Shown here piece by piece: positions 1 through 7,790 of a stretch of 8,516 nucleotides of DNA. The stretch lies in the NCBI GenBank assembly GCA_002429455.1, contig DIZU01000137.1, forward strand, positions 1-8,516. Direction: 5' to 3'. This DNA comes from Methylotenera sp. UBA6020 (GTDB lineage Bacteria; Pseudomonadota; Gammaproteobacteria; Burkholderiales; Methylophilaceae). The translations under genes were made by a program, and so were the position numbers. Numbering within the stretch: the stretch's first letter is position 1; each line of letters starts with the position of its first letter. The notes under the pieces were generated by a model. The model did not search any database, was not told the DNA's origin, and worked only from the letters and a program-made list of their open reading frames with translations.

Positions 1-750
1 CCAGTATTGGCCATTGCTCCAGCCTTTGCCGCTTGGGCTGTTGTGCCATTCGATATGAATATGGTGCTGGCCAATGTTGATGCAGGGCTGTTGTATATTC
101 TAGCCATGACATCGGTGGCAGTGTACGGCGTGATCATCGCCGGCTGGGCATCAAACTCCAAGTACGCGTTTTTAGGCGCATTGCGTTCAGCGGCACAAAT
201 TGTGTCATACGAAATTGCCATGGGTTTTGCCTTGGTAGGCGTGCTGATGTGCGCAAACTCGCTTAATTTAGGCAAAATTGTCATGGGGCAAGCTGGTGGC
301 TTTTGGCATTGGTATTTCTTGCCTTTATTCCCACTATTTATCGTGTATTTTATTAGTGCGGTGGCTGAAACCAACCGCGCGCCTTTTGACGTGGCTGAGG
401 GTGAGTCGGAAATCGTCGCCGGCTTTCACGTAGAATATTCGGGCATGGCATTCGCCGTATTTTTCTTGGCAGAGTACGCCAACATGATTCTAGTCTCCAT
501 GCTGGCCGTGTTGATGTTTATGGGTGGCTGGCTGTCACCAGTGCCATTTCTCCCGGACAGTTTTTTATGGCTATTAGCTAAAGTTGCATTTCTGTTATTT
601 TTCTTTCTATGGTTTAGGGCTACGTTTCCAAGATACCGCTATGACCAAATTATGCGTTTAGGCTGGAAAGTATTTATCCCCATTACCATTGTTTGGATAG
701 TGTTTGTAGGCGGCATGATGCAAACGCCCTGGGCTTACTTGTTTCACTAA
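1..750 (+). CDS. nuoH: NADH-quinone oxidoreductase subunit H, 5'-truncated by window edge
   Basis: NuoH is the membrane subunit of complex I that forms most of the quinone-binding chamber and the first part of the proton path, at the junction of the peripheral and membrane arms. The frame is open from base 1 to the TAA at 748-750, giving the last 249 residues; the family is about 325-350 residues, so roughly 80-100 N-terminal residues lie upstream. A TTG at position 7 is in frame but is internal, not a start. Recognisable family motifs are [17 protein letters not shown] (loop facing the quinone site), the acidic loop [21 protein letters not shown] followed by HVEYSG, and the C-terminal [17 protein letters not shown] before the last hydrophobic helix. 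About six hydrophobic segments are visible in the portion present. A 57-base gap separates it from nuoI. Identification is secure. Confidence 0.97.
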   Translation, partial: PVLAIAPAFAAWAVVPFDMNMVLANVDAGLLYILAMTSVAVYGVIIAGWASNSKYAFLGALRSAAQIVSYEIAMGFALVGVLMCANSLNLGKIVMGQAGGFWHWYFLPLFPLFIVYFISAVAETNRAPFDVAEGESEIVAGFHVEYSGMAFAVFFLAEYANMILVSMLAVLMFMGGWLSPVPFLPDSFLWLLAKVAFLLFFFLWFRATFPRYRYDQIMRLGWKVFIPITIVWIVFVGGMMQTPWAYLFH

Positions 751-807
751 TCGTCTTACTTATTTCATTAGAAAAATATCACCAGACTCAATATTGACTG
801 ACCATTT

Positions 808-1300
808 ATGATTGCAAAAATTAGATCTACGCTTTCTAGCTTAATGCTGGTTGAGCTATTAAAAGGGATGGCGCTGACCGGGCGTTACTTTTTTGCGCCG
901 AAAATTACTGTGCAGTATCCTGAAGAAAGCACGCCTCAATCACCACGGTTTAGAGGATTACATGCCTTGCGCCGCTATCCAAATGGTGAAGAGCGCTGCA
1001 TTGCCTGCAAACTATGTGAGGCAGTGTGCCCCGCGATGGCGATTACTATTGAATCTGAGCAACGTGAAGATAATACCCGCCGTACCACACGCTATGATAT
1101 TGACCTGACCAAAGTGCATTTTTTGTGGCATGTGCGAAGAGTCTTGCCCAGTGGACTCCATTGTAGAAACACGTATTTTTGATTATCACGGTGAAGAGCG
1201 TGGTGATTTAGTTTATACCAAAGACATGCTGTTGGCCGTAGGCGATAAGCATGAAAAACAAATTGCCGCTGACCGCGCAATCGATAAAGCCTTTAGATAA
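808..1300 (+). CDS. nuoI: NADH-quinone oxidoreductase subunit I, interrupted by one frameshift
   Basis: NuoI is the 2x[4Fe-4S] ferredoxin-like subunit that passes electrons (clusters N6a and N6b) to N2 at the interface with the membrane arm. The ATG at 808 opens a frame matching the family to Lys102, including the first cysteine motif [12 protein letters not shown] (Cys64, 67, 70, 74). The frame then shifts by one extra base within AAAG at 1111-1114. Read in place, translation stops at 1182 with an unrelated tail (124 aa). Read from 1115 in the next frame, the protein resumes exactly with [12 protein letters not shown], then [28 protein letters not shown], and ends AFR at the TAA 1298-1300. 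The corrected protein is 163 aa, the usual betaproteobacterial length. The break lies directly before the second CxxCxxCxxxCP motif, so the unshifted product could complete neither cluster. Sequencing error is more likely than a true pseudogene, as the downstream frame is fully conserved. No clear Shine-Dalgarno sequence precedes the ATG. Confidence 0.93.
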
Positions 1301-1339
1301 ATACCTTACAGATAGATACCTGAGACGATAAAAGCTCCT

Positions 1340-2014
1340 ATGACATTTTTTGGCTTACATTTTCAAGACATCGTTTTTTATGCACTAGCGACCATTTTGC
1401 TATTGGCAGGACTACGCGTAATCACCACACGCAATCCGGTGTATGCGGCGCTATATCTGGTGCTGGCTTTCTTTACCGCCGCTGGTATCTGGTTGCTATT
1501 AGAAGCAGAATTTTTAGCGATTGCGCTGGTATTGGTCTACGTCGGTGCAGTAATGGTGCTGTTCCTGTTTGTAGTGATGATGCTAGATATCAACCTGGAT
1601 AAATTACGTGAAGGTTTCTGGAATGCGCTGCCAATTGCGCTGCCAGTGGGTGGCTTGATGGCAGTGGAAATGGTGATGATCGTCGGTGTGCGTAACTTTG
1701 GTGTGGATCAAGTTTTAGCCCCACCAACGCGGCCGGCAGACTATAGCAATACGGCGGAATTAGGCCGCGTGCTTTATAGCGATTACTTATTGCCGTTTGA
1801 GTTGGCTTCAGTGGTTTTACTCGTGGCGATTGTAGCGGCCATAGCGCTAACGCTGCGTGACCGTAAGGATAGCAAGTCCATGGATCCCGCCAAACAAGTA
1901 CGGGTAAGAAAAGAAGACCGAATTCGTATCGTGAAGATGGACGCAGTGGTTGAACAGGTTGCTGACGATGTAGCACCTAATGACTTACAAAAAAACTCAG
2001 GGGAGGCTAAATAA
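1340..2014 (+). CDS. nuoJ: NADH-quinone oxidoreductase subunit J
   Basis: NuoJ (ND6 homologue) is a five-helix membrane subunit of complex I that couples quinone chemistry in NuoH to the proton pumps. The 224-residue product has hydrophobic segments at about residues 10-29, 32-52, 57-82, 93-116 and 154-173. The family signature [16 protein letters not shown] spans residues 66-81, in the third helix, whose pi-bulge is a hallmark of ND6/NuoJ, and Glu55 and Glu57 precede it. It is longer than the E. coli protein (about 184 aa) because of a charged tail after residue 172 ([22 protein letters not shown] and following). Betaproteobacterial NuoJ proteins commonly carry a tail of this kind (RKD..., AxQVxVR, DRxRIVKMDA). 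The gene begins 39 bases after nuoI, and its TAA shares one base with the nuoK ATG. No convincing Shine-Dalgarno sequence is seen at 1340, but the N-terminus matches the family. Confidence 0.97.
   Translation: MTFFGLHFQDIVFYALATILLLAGLRVITTRNPVYAALYLVLAFFTAAGIWLLLEAEFLAIALVLVYVGAVMVLFLFVVMMLDINLDKLREGFWNALPIALPVGGLMAVEMVMIVGVRNFGVDQVLAPPTRPADYSNTAELGRVLYSDYLLPFELASVVLLVAIVAAIALTLRDRKDSKSMDPAKQVRVRKEDRIRIVKMDAVVEQVADDVAPNDLQKNSGEAK
2000..2006 (+). promoter_or_regulatory. Strong ribosome binding site for nuoK
   Basis: GGGGAGG lies inside the last codons of nuoJ, seven bases before the nuoK ATG at 2014. It is the clearest Shine-Dalgarno sequence within the nuo genes of this window. With the TAATG overlap it supports the nuoK start and translational coupling to nuoJ. 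Confidence 0.75.
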
Positions 2015-2319
2015 TGGTTGGCTTATCACATTACCTTATTCTTGCTGCGCTATTGTTCGCCATCAGTGTCGTTGGCATATTCCTGAATCGTAAAAATGTC
2101 ATTATTTTATTGATGGCAATCGAGTTGATGTTGCTGGCGGTTAATCTTAATTTTATCGCTTTCTCGCATTATTTAAATGACATTGCAGGGCAAGTGTTCG
2201 TGTTTTTTATACTCACAGTTGCAGCCGCTGAATCTGCCATTGGCTTAGCTATATTGGTGGTGCTGTTTAGAAACCTGCGCACCATTAACGTAGATGATTT
2301 AGATCGTTTAAAAGGATAA
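2014..2319 (+). CDS. nuoK: NADH-quinone oxidoreductase subunit K
   Basis: NuoK (ND4L homologue) is a three-helix subunit that contributes, with NuoJ and NuoN, to one proton half-channel in the membrane arm of complex I. The product is 101 residues, the standard family length. Hydrophobic helices are at about 5-23, 29-50 and 60-86. The two membrane-embedded glutamates essential in the family are present: Glu37 in [16 protein letters not shown] and Glu73 in [16 protein letters not shown] (E. coli Glu36 and Glu72). The C-terminus [10 protein letters not shown] is also family-like. The ATG at 2014 overlaps the nuoJ stop by one base (TAATG) and has a strong upstream Shine-Dalgarno sequence. nuoL begins nine bases after its stop. 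Confidence 0.98.
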   Translation: MVGLSHYLILAALLFAISVVGIFLNRKNVIILLMAIELMLLAVNLNFIAFSHYLNDIAGQVFVFFILTVAAAESAIGLAILVVLFRNLRTINVDDLDRLKG

Positions 2320-2322
2320 GAG
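2318..2322 (+). promoter_or_regulatory. Probable ribosome binding site for nuoL
   Basis: AAGAG, overlapping the nuoK stop codon, lies six bases before the ATG at 2329; an AAGGA at 2312-2316 is a more distant alternative. This favours 2329 over the in-frame ATGs at 2335 and 2353, neither of which has a comparable site. Confidence 0.5.
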
Positions 2323-2328
2323 TCACCA

Positions 2329-4401
2329 ATGACCATGCAACAAATTTTAACTATGCAACAAGTCTACTTGGCAATTCCATTGTTGCCATTGTTAGCCGCG
2401 ATTGTGATTGGGCTTTTTGGTAAGCAATTACCTCGTGCTAGCGCCCATCTCATTACCATATTTGGCGTGGCCGCTGCATTTGCTTTATCACTCTATGTGC
2501 TTAAAGATGCCCTGTCAGGCCATGTGTTTAATGACACCGTGTATACCTGGCTAACAAGTGGCAACGTCAGCTTTGAAGTTGGCTTTTTGATTGACCGACT
2601 TAGCGCCATGATGATGGTGGTTGTTACCTTCGTGTCGCTCATGGTGCATATTTACACCATCGGTTACATGGAAGAGGACGCAGGCTATGAGCGCTTCTTT
2701 AGCTATATCTCGCTGTTTACTTTTTCCATGCTGATGTTGGTGATGAGTAATAACTTCATGCAATTGTTTTTCGGCTGGGAGGCGGTAGGCTTAGTGTCTT
2801 ATTTGCTGATTGGCTTTTGGTACACACGGCCAACGGCTATTTATGCCAACTTGAAAGCATTTTTAGTCAATCGCGTCGGTGATTTCGGCTTTTTGCTTGG
2901 CATCGGACTCGTGCTGTTCCATTTTGGCAGCTTGGATTACGCCGCGGTATTTTCAGTTGCACCGCAAATGGCGGACGAACAAATTACGCTGATCGGCAAC
3001 ACGCAATGGTCGTTAATGACCGTGACCTGTATCTTGTTATTTATCGGCGCGATGGGTAAATCAGCGCAAGTGCCTTTGCATGTTTGGTTGCCTGACTCTA
3101 TGGAAGGCCCTACGCCGATCTCGGCCTTGATTCACGCGGCGACCATGGTAACCGCGGGTATTTTCATGGTGGCACGCATGTCGCCATTGTTTGAGTTGTC
3201 GTCAACGGCACTGTCATTTGTGATGATTATCGGTAGCATCACTGCGCTGTTTATGGGTTTTCTCGGCATTATTCAAAACGATATTAAACGTGTCGTGGCC
3301 TATTCTACTTTGTCGCAGCTTGGCTATATGACCGTGGCATTGGGTGCATCGGCTTATTCCGTCGCTATCTTTCACTTGATGACACATGCTTTCTTCAAGG
3401 CTTTGTTATTTTTAGGCGCCGGCTCAGTGATTATGGGCATGCACCATGACCAAGATATCCGCAATATGGGTAATCTTAAAAAATACATGCCTGTCACTTG
3501 GATCACCTCGTTAATTGGCTCATTGGCATTGATCGGTACGCCATTTTTATCAGGATTCTATTCAAAAGATAGTATTATTGAAGCCGCTAAAGCTTCAACC
3601 ATTACTGGCAGTAGCTTTGCTTATTTTGCAGTATTAGCTGGTGTGTTTGTGACGGCTTTTTATAGTTTCCGTATGTACTTCCTGGTGTTCCACGGTGAAG
3701 AAAAATGGCGGGTTGTAAAACATAAAGCAAAGCATGAAGCTCACCATGATGTGGATGTCCACGATGAGAATCAAGATGACCATGCTCACCATCACGGGCT
3801 TGCGCCTAACGATGATCCCCATGAGCCAGGTTGGGTCATTAAATTACCGTTAATTTTATTAGCAATACCATCGTTGTTGATTGGCTATATCGCCATTGAG
3901 CCTATGCTTTATGGTGAATTTTTCAAAGGCGTCATAGTTGTAGATTCAGCCGCACACCCCGCGATGCATGAACTCACGCATGAATGGCATGAAGTGTTCC
4001 ATTCTGCTGCTGGTATGGCGTTGCATGGTTTAATGTCGCTACCGTTTATATTGGCGGCCTCTGGCGTAGGTTTGGCTTGGTTCTTCTATATGAAGCGGCC
4101 AGATATTCCGGTGAAAATCCAACAGAAATTTTCAGTAATCAATCAAGTGCTTGAGAACAAATACGGTTTTGATAGTTTTAATGAGCGCGTGTTCGCCGCT
4201 GGTTCGCGTTTTGTTGGCAACAAACTCTGGCAAATTGGTGACGTAAAAATTATTGATGGCGGCATGGTAAACGGTACCGCTAGATTAATCGGTAGGTTCT
4301 CTGGCGTGGTGCGTAAATTGCAAACCGGTCTTATTTATCACTATGCCTTCGCCATGATTATTGGTGTTTTCCTGATGCTCACATTTTTCACTAAAGTATA
4401 A
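2329..4401 (+). CDS. nuoL: NADH-quinone oxidoreductase subunit L (distal antiporter-like proton pump)
   Basis: NuoL (ND5 homologue) is the distal proton-pumping subunit of complex I and carries the long lateral helix that braces the membrane arm. The 690-residue product is intact and multi-helical. Key residues of the Mrp-antiporter family are present: Glu151 in GWEAVGLVSYLLIGF, Lys244 in GAMGKSAQVPLHVWLPDSM, His269 in ALIHAATMVTAG, His353 in MTHAFFKALLFL, and Lys413-Asp414 in FLSGFYSKD. These match E. coli Glu144, Lys229, His254, His338, Lys399 and Asp400. Residues about 459-500 form a His/Asp-rich hydrophilic loop. The C-terminal part (about 570-690) matches the lateral-helix and final-anchor region. 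The N-terminus repeats TMQQ (residues 2-5 and 9-12), leaving three in-frame Met choices; 2329 is preferred for its upstream ribosome binding site. nuoM starts six bases after the stop. Confidence 0.98.
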   Translation: MTMQQILTMQQVYLAIPLLPLLAAIVIGLFGKQLPRASAHLITIFGVAAAFALSLYVLKDALSGHVFNDTVYTWLTSGNVSFEVGFLIDRLSAMMMVVVTFVSLMVHIYTIGYMEEDAGYERFFSYISLFTFSMLMLVMSNNFMQLFFGWEAVGLVSYLLIGFWYTRPTAIYANLKAFLVNRVGDFGFLLGIGLVLFHFGSLDYAAVFSVAPQMADEQITLIGNTQWSLMTVTCILLFIGAMGKSAQVPLHVWLPDSMEGPTPISALIHAATMVTAGIFMVARMSPLFELSSTALSFVMIIGSITALFMGFLGIIQNDIKRVVAYSTLSQLGYMTVALGASAYSVAIFHLMTHAFFKALLFLGAGSVIMGMHHDQDIRNMGNLKKYMPVTWITSLIGSLALIGTPFLSGFYSKDSIIEAAKASTITGSSFAYFAVLAGVFVTAFYSFRMYFLVFHGEEKWRVVKHKAKHEAHHDVDVHDENQDDHAHHHGLAPNDDPHEPGWVIKLPLILLAIPSLLIGYIAIEPMLYGEFFKGVIVVDSAAHPAMHELTHEWHEVFHSAAGMALHGLMSLPFILAASGVGLAWFFYMKRPDIPVKIQQKFSVINQVLENKYGFDSFNERVFAAGSRFVGNKLWQIGDVKIIDGGMVNGTARLIGRFSGVVRKLQTGLIYHYAFAMIIGVFLMLTFFTKV

Positions 4402-4407
4402 AAATAA

Positions 4408-5937
4408 ATGGTTGCCTACTGTATTCAGCATATTCTAAGTTTTGCTATTTGGACGCCAGTGTTAGCCGGCATTGCCGTGCTATTTACCGCTAACGACAAT
4501 AAACCCGACACTACACGCTGGTTAGCGCTCGCCGGCAGTATTGTTAGCTTTCTGGTAACGATTCCGCTATATACGCATTTTAATTTTGCCGATGGCGGCT
4601 TTCAGTTTCAAGAAGGCTTTAATTGGATTCCAGCTTTCAATATCAATTATCACCTGGGTGTTGATGGCATTGCGGTGCCGCTCATATTACTGACCAGTTT
4701 TACCACCGTGATCGTGGTGATTGCCGCATGGGAAGTAATCGAAAAGCGCGTTGCACAATACATGGCGTGTTTCCTCATCATGAGTGGTTTAATGATAGGC
4801 GTGTTTAGTGCCTTGGATGCTATTTTGTATTATGTGTTTTGGGAGGCAATGTTAATTCCCATGTTCTTGGCGATTGGTGTTTGGGGCGGACCGAATCGTG
4901 TATACGCTACTGTTAAGTTCTTTTTATATACCCTGATAGGTTCGTTGCTGATGCTGGTGGCGTTTATCTACCTATATCTGCAAACCGGTAGTTTTGAGAT
5001 TGTGGATTACTATAACTTCCCCATGCCACTCAATGTACAAGTGCTTATTTTCTTGGCATTCTTTGCTGCATTTGCAGTTAAAATTCCGATGTGGCCTGTG
5101 CATACCTGGTTGCCAGATGCGCACGTAGAGGCGCCCACAGGGGGGTCGGTGGTATTGGCGGCTATTGCCCTTAAATTAGGCGGTTATAGCTTTTTACGCT
5201 TTGCCATGCCAATTGCTCCCGATGCAGCACATTATCTATCCGGTTACATGATCGCTTTATCGCTGATTGCGATTGTCTATATTGCACTAGTGGCATTGGT
5301 GCAAAAAGACATGAAAAAGCTCATCGCTTACTCTTCTATTTCGCACATGGGCTTCGTCACTCTAGGCTTTTTTATCTTTAATGATTTAGGCTTAGAAGGT
5401 GCAATGGTACAAATGGTCTCGCATGGTTTTATTTCTGCGGCCATGTTCTTATGCGTGGGTGTGCTGTACGACCGCGTACATAGTCGCCAGATTGATGCAT
5501 ATGGTGGTGTCGCCAATACCATGCCAGCCTTCGCCGCTTTTGCCGTATTTTTTGCCATGGCCAACAGTGGGCTACCCGGTACGTCAGGTTTTGTCGGTGA
5601 GTTCATGGTGATATTAGGCGCAATTCAGGCAAACTTCTGGTATGCCTTTTTAGCCGCTTTAACGCTGATCTTTGGCGCAGCATATACGCTATGGATGGTG
5701 AAGCGGGTATTTTATGGTGAAGTCGCTAACCAGCAAGTTGCCGTATTAAAAGACTTAAACAAACGTGAATTTTTAATATTAGCGATATTAGCCATGTTGG
5801 TATTAGCCTTGGGTGTATACCCGCATCCATTAACAGAGATGACCAATGCGACTGTCACTCAACTTCTTTCTCATCTAGCGCAAAGCAAGCTGCCAGCAGG
5901 TTTGGTTTCAGGTCTGCCAGCACCAACAGGTCTATAA
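4408..5937 (+). CDS. nuoM: NADH-quinone oxidoreductase subunit M (antiporter-like proton pump)
   Basis: NuoM (ND4 homologue) is the middle of the three antiporter-like proton-pumping subunits of the complex I membrane arm. The intact 509-residue product is of typical length. Functional residues are in place: Glu146 in YYVFWEAMLIPMFLAIGVWGG, Lys225 in AAFAVKIPMWPVHTWLPDAHV, Lys256 in AIALKLGGYSFLRF, His313 in SSISHMGFV, and Glu398 in TSGFVGEFMV. They correspond to E. coli Glu144, Lys234, Lys265, His322 and Glu407. The MVSHGFISAAMFLCVGVLYDR stretch is also a strong family match. The ATG at 4408 follows the nuoL TAA by six bases in an A-rich stretch with no visible Shine-Dalgarno sequence, so translation may depend on coupling to nuoL. 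nuoN begins three bases after the stop. Confidence 0.98.
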   Translation: MVAYCIQHILSFAIWTPVLAGIAVLFTANDNKPDTTRWLALAGSIVSFLVTIPLYTHFNFADGGFQFQEGFNWIPAFNINYHLGVDGIAVPLILLTSFTTVIVVIAAWEVIEKRVAQYMACFLIMSGLMIGVFSALDAILYYVFWEAMLIPMFLAIGVWGGPNRVYATVKFFLYTLIGSLLMLVAFIYLYLQTGSFEIVDYYNFPMPLNVQVLIFLAFFAAFAVKIPMWPVHTWLPDAHVEAPTGGSVVLAAIALKLGGYSFLRFAMPIAPDAAHYLSGYMIALSLIAIVYIALVALVQKDMKKLIAYSSISHMGFVTLGFFIFNDLGLEGAMVQMVSHGFISAAMFLCVGVLYDRVHSRQIDAYGGVANTMPAFAAFAVFFAMANSGLPGTSGFVGEFMVILGAIQANFWYAFLAALTLIFGAAYTLWMVKRVFYGEVANQQVAVLKDLNKREFLILAILAMLVLALGVYPHPLTEMTNATVTQLLSHLAQSKLPAGLVSGLPAPTGL

Positions 5938-5940
5938 GTC

Positions 5941-7391
5941 ATGGAAAATATACGTTACGACCTCATTGCAGCCTTACCCGAAATTGTTATTTTATGTATG
6001 GCGATGTTTATTTTATTGGCCGGATCTGTTTCTCAAAAAAAGTAACCGCATTGCTATATATGGCTTGGCACAATTTGCGCTGCTGGTTGCCGCTTGTGTA
6101 ACAATTTTCTACACACACGCCTAGTGTTACCTATGCATTTACGGGTACGTTTGTGGATGACGCCATGTCAGATGTGCTGAAGTTGATGATATACCTAGGC
6201 ACGTCGTTAATTTTTGTTTATAGCCGCCAATATATCCAGCTGCGCGAGATGTTCCGCGGTGAGTTTTATGCTTTAGTGTTATTTGCCGTTGTAGGCATGA
6301 TGATCATGGTGTCAGGTCAGAACATGTTAACGCTCTACGTAGGTTTAGAGTTGTTGTCATTAAGTTTGTACGCACTGGTGGCGCTCGATCGTGACAATGC
6401 CCGTGCGACTGAAGCTGCTATGAAGTATTTTGTACTGGGTGCATTGGCGTCTGGCCTGTTGTTATATGGCATGAGCATGATTTATGGCATGACCGGCAGC
6501 TTAAATATTGCCGATATCAATACTGCGCTGATGGGGAGTGTAAAAATACATGCTGTGTTGATTCTGGGCTTGGTGTTCATTGTTGCCGGCCTGGCGTTTA
6601 AACTCGGTGCGGTGCCGTTTCAAATGTGGGTGCCCGATGTCTATGAAGGGTCTCCTACAGCAATTACTATACTTATCAGCTCAGTGCCTAAGCTCGCAGC
6701 CTTTGCTTTTGTCATCCGCCTTCTTGTCCAAGGCCTGCCAACATTAGTGGCTGATTGGCAGCAAATGCTGATGATCATGGCGGTGCTATCCATCATAGTC
6801 GGTAACGTTACCGCCATCGCGCAAACTAACCTAAAACGGATGTTGGCGTATTCTACTATTTCGCACATTGGCTTTATGTTGTACGGCCTAATGAGCGCAA
6901 GTATGAATGGTTTTGTCTACGCCATGTTCTACGTAGTCAGTTACGTGTTAATGACCTTAGCCGGTTTCGGCATGATCCTACTGCTGTCACGCAAAGGTTT
7001 TGAAGCAGAGCAATTAGATGACCTAAAAGGCTTGAATCAACGTAGCCCTTGGCATGCGTTTTTAATGCTGATTGTGATGTTTAGTATGGCTGGTGTGCCG
7101 CCTACATTAGGTTTTTATGCCAAGTTCACTGTGTTACAAGCAGCCTTGCAAGCTGGCTATTTATGGCTGGTAGTGTTTGCAGTGCTAATGGCGGTGATAG
7201 GCGCATTTTACTATTTACGCGTCATTAAACTCATGTATTTTGATGAGCCGATTGACACTCACCCGATTCAGGCACCAATTGACATGCGCATTGCCTTAAG
7301 TGTGAATGCGATGGCTTTACTGGTATTTGGCCTAATGCCACAAAAGCTCATGGAACTATGCGCTTATGCAATTACAAGAAGTTTAAGTTAA
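5941..7391 (+). CDS. nuoN: NADH-quinone oxidoreductase subunit N, interrupted by two frameshifts near the 5' end
   Basis: NuoN (ND2 homologue) is the antiporter-like proton pump nearest NuoK. From ATG 5941 the frame reads [15 protein letters not shown] and on to LLA, then shifts by one base at about 6019-6023 (unshifted it stops at 6052). The second frame reads [18 protein letters not shown] and on to VTIF, then shifts again at about 6107-6120 (unshifted it stops at 6122). The third frame carries [14 protein letters not shown] and stays open to TAA 7389-7391. Correcting both as extra bases gives 482 aa, normal for the family. Channel residues are intact in the long segment: Glu136 ([13 protein letters not shown]), Lys220 ([18 protein letters not shown]), Lys250 (SVPKLAAFA), His308 (STISHIGF) and Lys394 (LGFYAKF). 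A GTG at 6153 could be mistaken for a start of a 412-aa protein, but conserved family sequence lies upstream of it. I infer base-level errors rather than decay. The stop shares one base with the next ATG. Confidence 0.93.
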
Positions 7392-7693
7392 TGATAAATT
7401 GGATATTATTAGGACTCGTTTTTTTTGCAGCTAACCTACCTTGGTTTTCAAACAAGCTGTTTTATCTGGTGCCTGTCCAGAAACACGCCAAAAATAGCCA
7501 CAAAAAAAATCTTGGCTGGTGCTTGCTGGAGCTTATCGTGCTGTATTTTTTAGTGGGCGCAGTCGCTTTGTATGCGGAGAACGCTACCTTGGGGCAAGTT
7601 GCCCATCAAGACTGGGAATTCTATGCAGTGACGGGCTGTTTATTTCTGGTGTTTGCATTCCCCGGCTTTGTTTACAGGGTGCTGTGGAAGTAA
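7391..7693 (+). CDS. DUF2818 family membrane protein
   Basis: This encodes a 100-residue membrane protein that I recognise as DUF2818, a family of unknown function found mainly in betaproteobacteria just after nuoN. Hydrophobic segments are at about residues 3-15, 42-61 and 77-96, with a basic loop between the first two (KHAKNSHKKN, residues 31-40). Family-like stretches are AANLPW near the first helix, LGWCLLELIVLYFLVG, and the C-terminal WEFYAVTGCLFLVFAFPGFVYR. The start is taken as ATG 7391, which overlaps the nuoN stop as TAATG. A longer frame from 7358 would add 11 residues inside nuoN and does not resemble the family. The tight coupling suggests co-production with complex I, perhaps in its assembly or stability, but that role is inference from position only. 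Confidence 0.9.
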   Translation: MINWILLGLVFFAANLPWFSNKLFYLVPVQKHAKNSHKKNLGWCLLELIVLYFLVGAVALYAENATLGQVAHQDWEFYAVTGCLFLVFAFPGFVYRVLWK

Positions 7694-7790
7694 CGGCTCA
7701 ATCAAAGTTTGAGTATAGCTGACCTTAAGCAATAGGTTTAACATGCATCTATTCAATATTGTATGTATTTAATATTAGTCTCCTACGGAT

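Noticed and set aside
1108..1120. Programmed ribosomal frameshifting in nuoI
   Set aside because: The site lacks a classic slippery heptamer, and I see no obvious stem-loop or internal Shine-Dalgarno sequence. NuoI is not known to use frameshifting, and similar breaks occur in unrelated genes nearby.
1092..1280. Minus-strand and alternate-frame ORFs inside the nuo genes, such as 1092-1280 and 1590-1976
   Set aside because: They lie opposite or out of frame with strongly conserved nuo coding sequence and resemble no protein family.
7358..7390. Upstream start for the DUF2818 gene at 7358
   Set aside because: It would overlap nuoN by 34 bases and add a charged leader; ATG 7391 gives a family-like hydrophobic N-terminus and a TAATG junction.
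6153..7391. Separate 412-aa NuoN starting at GTG 6153
   Set aside because: Conserved NuoN sequence continues upstream of this GTG in the same frame ([14 protein letters not shown]) and, across two frame breaks, back to ATG 5941. It is the 3' portion of one gene.
7694..7715. Rho-independent terminator after the DUF2818 gene
   Set aside because: The stem is only about five base pairs (CTCAA/TTGAG) and is not GC-rich, and no T-tract follows.
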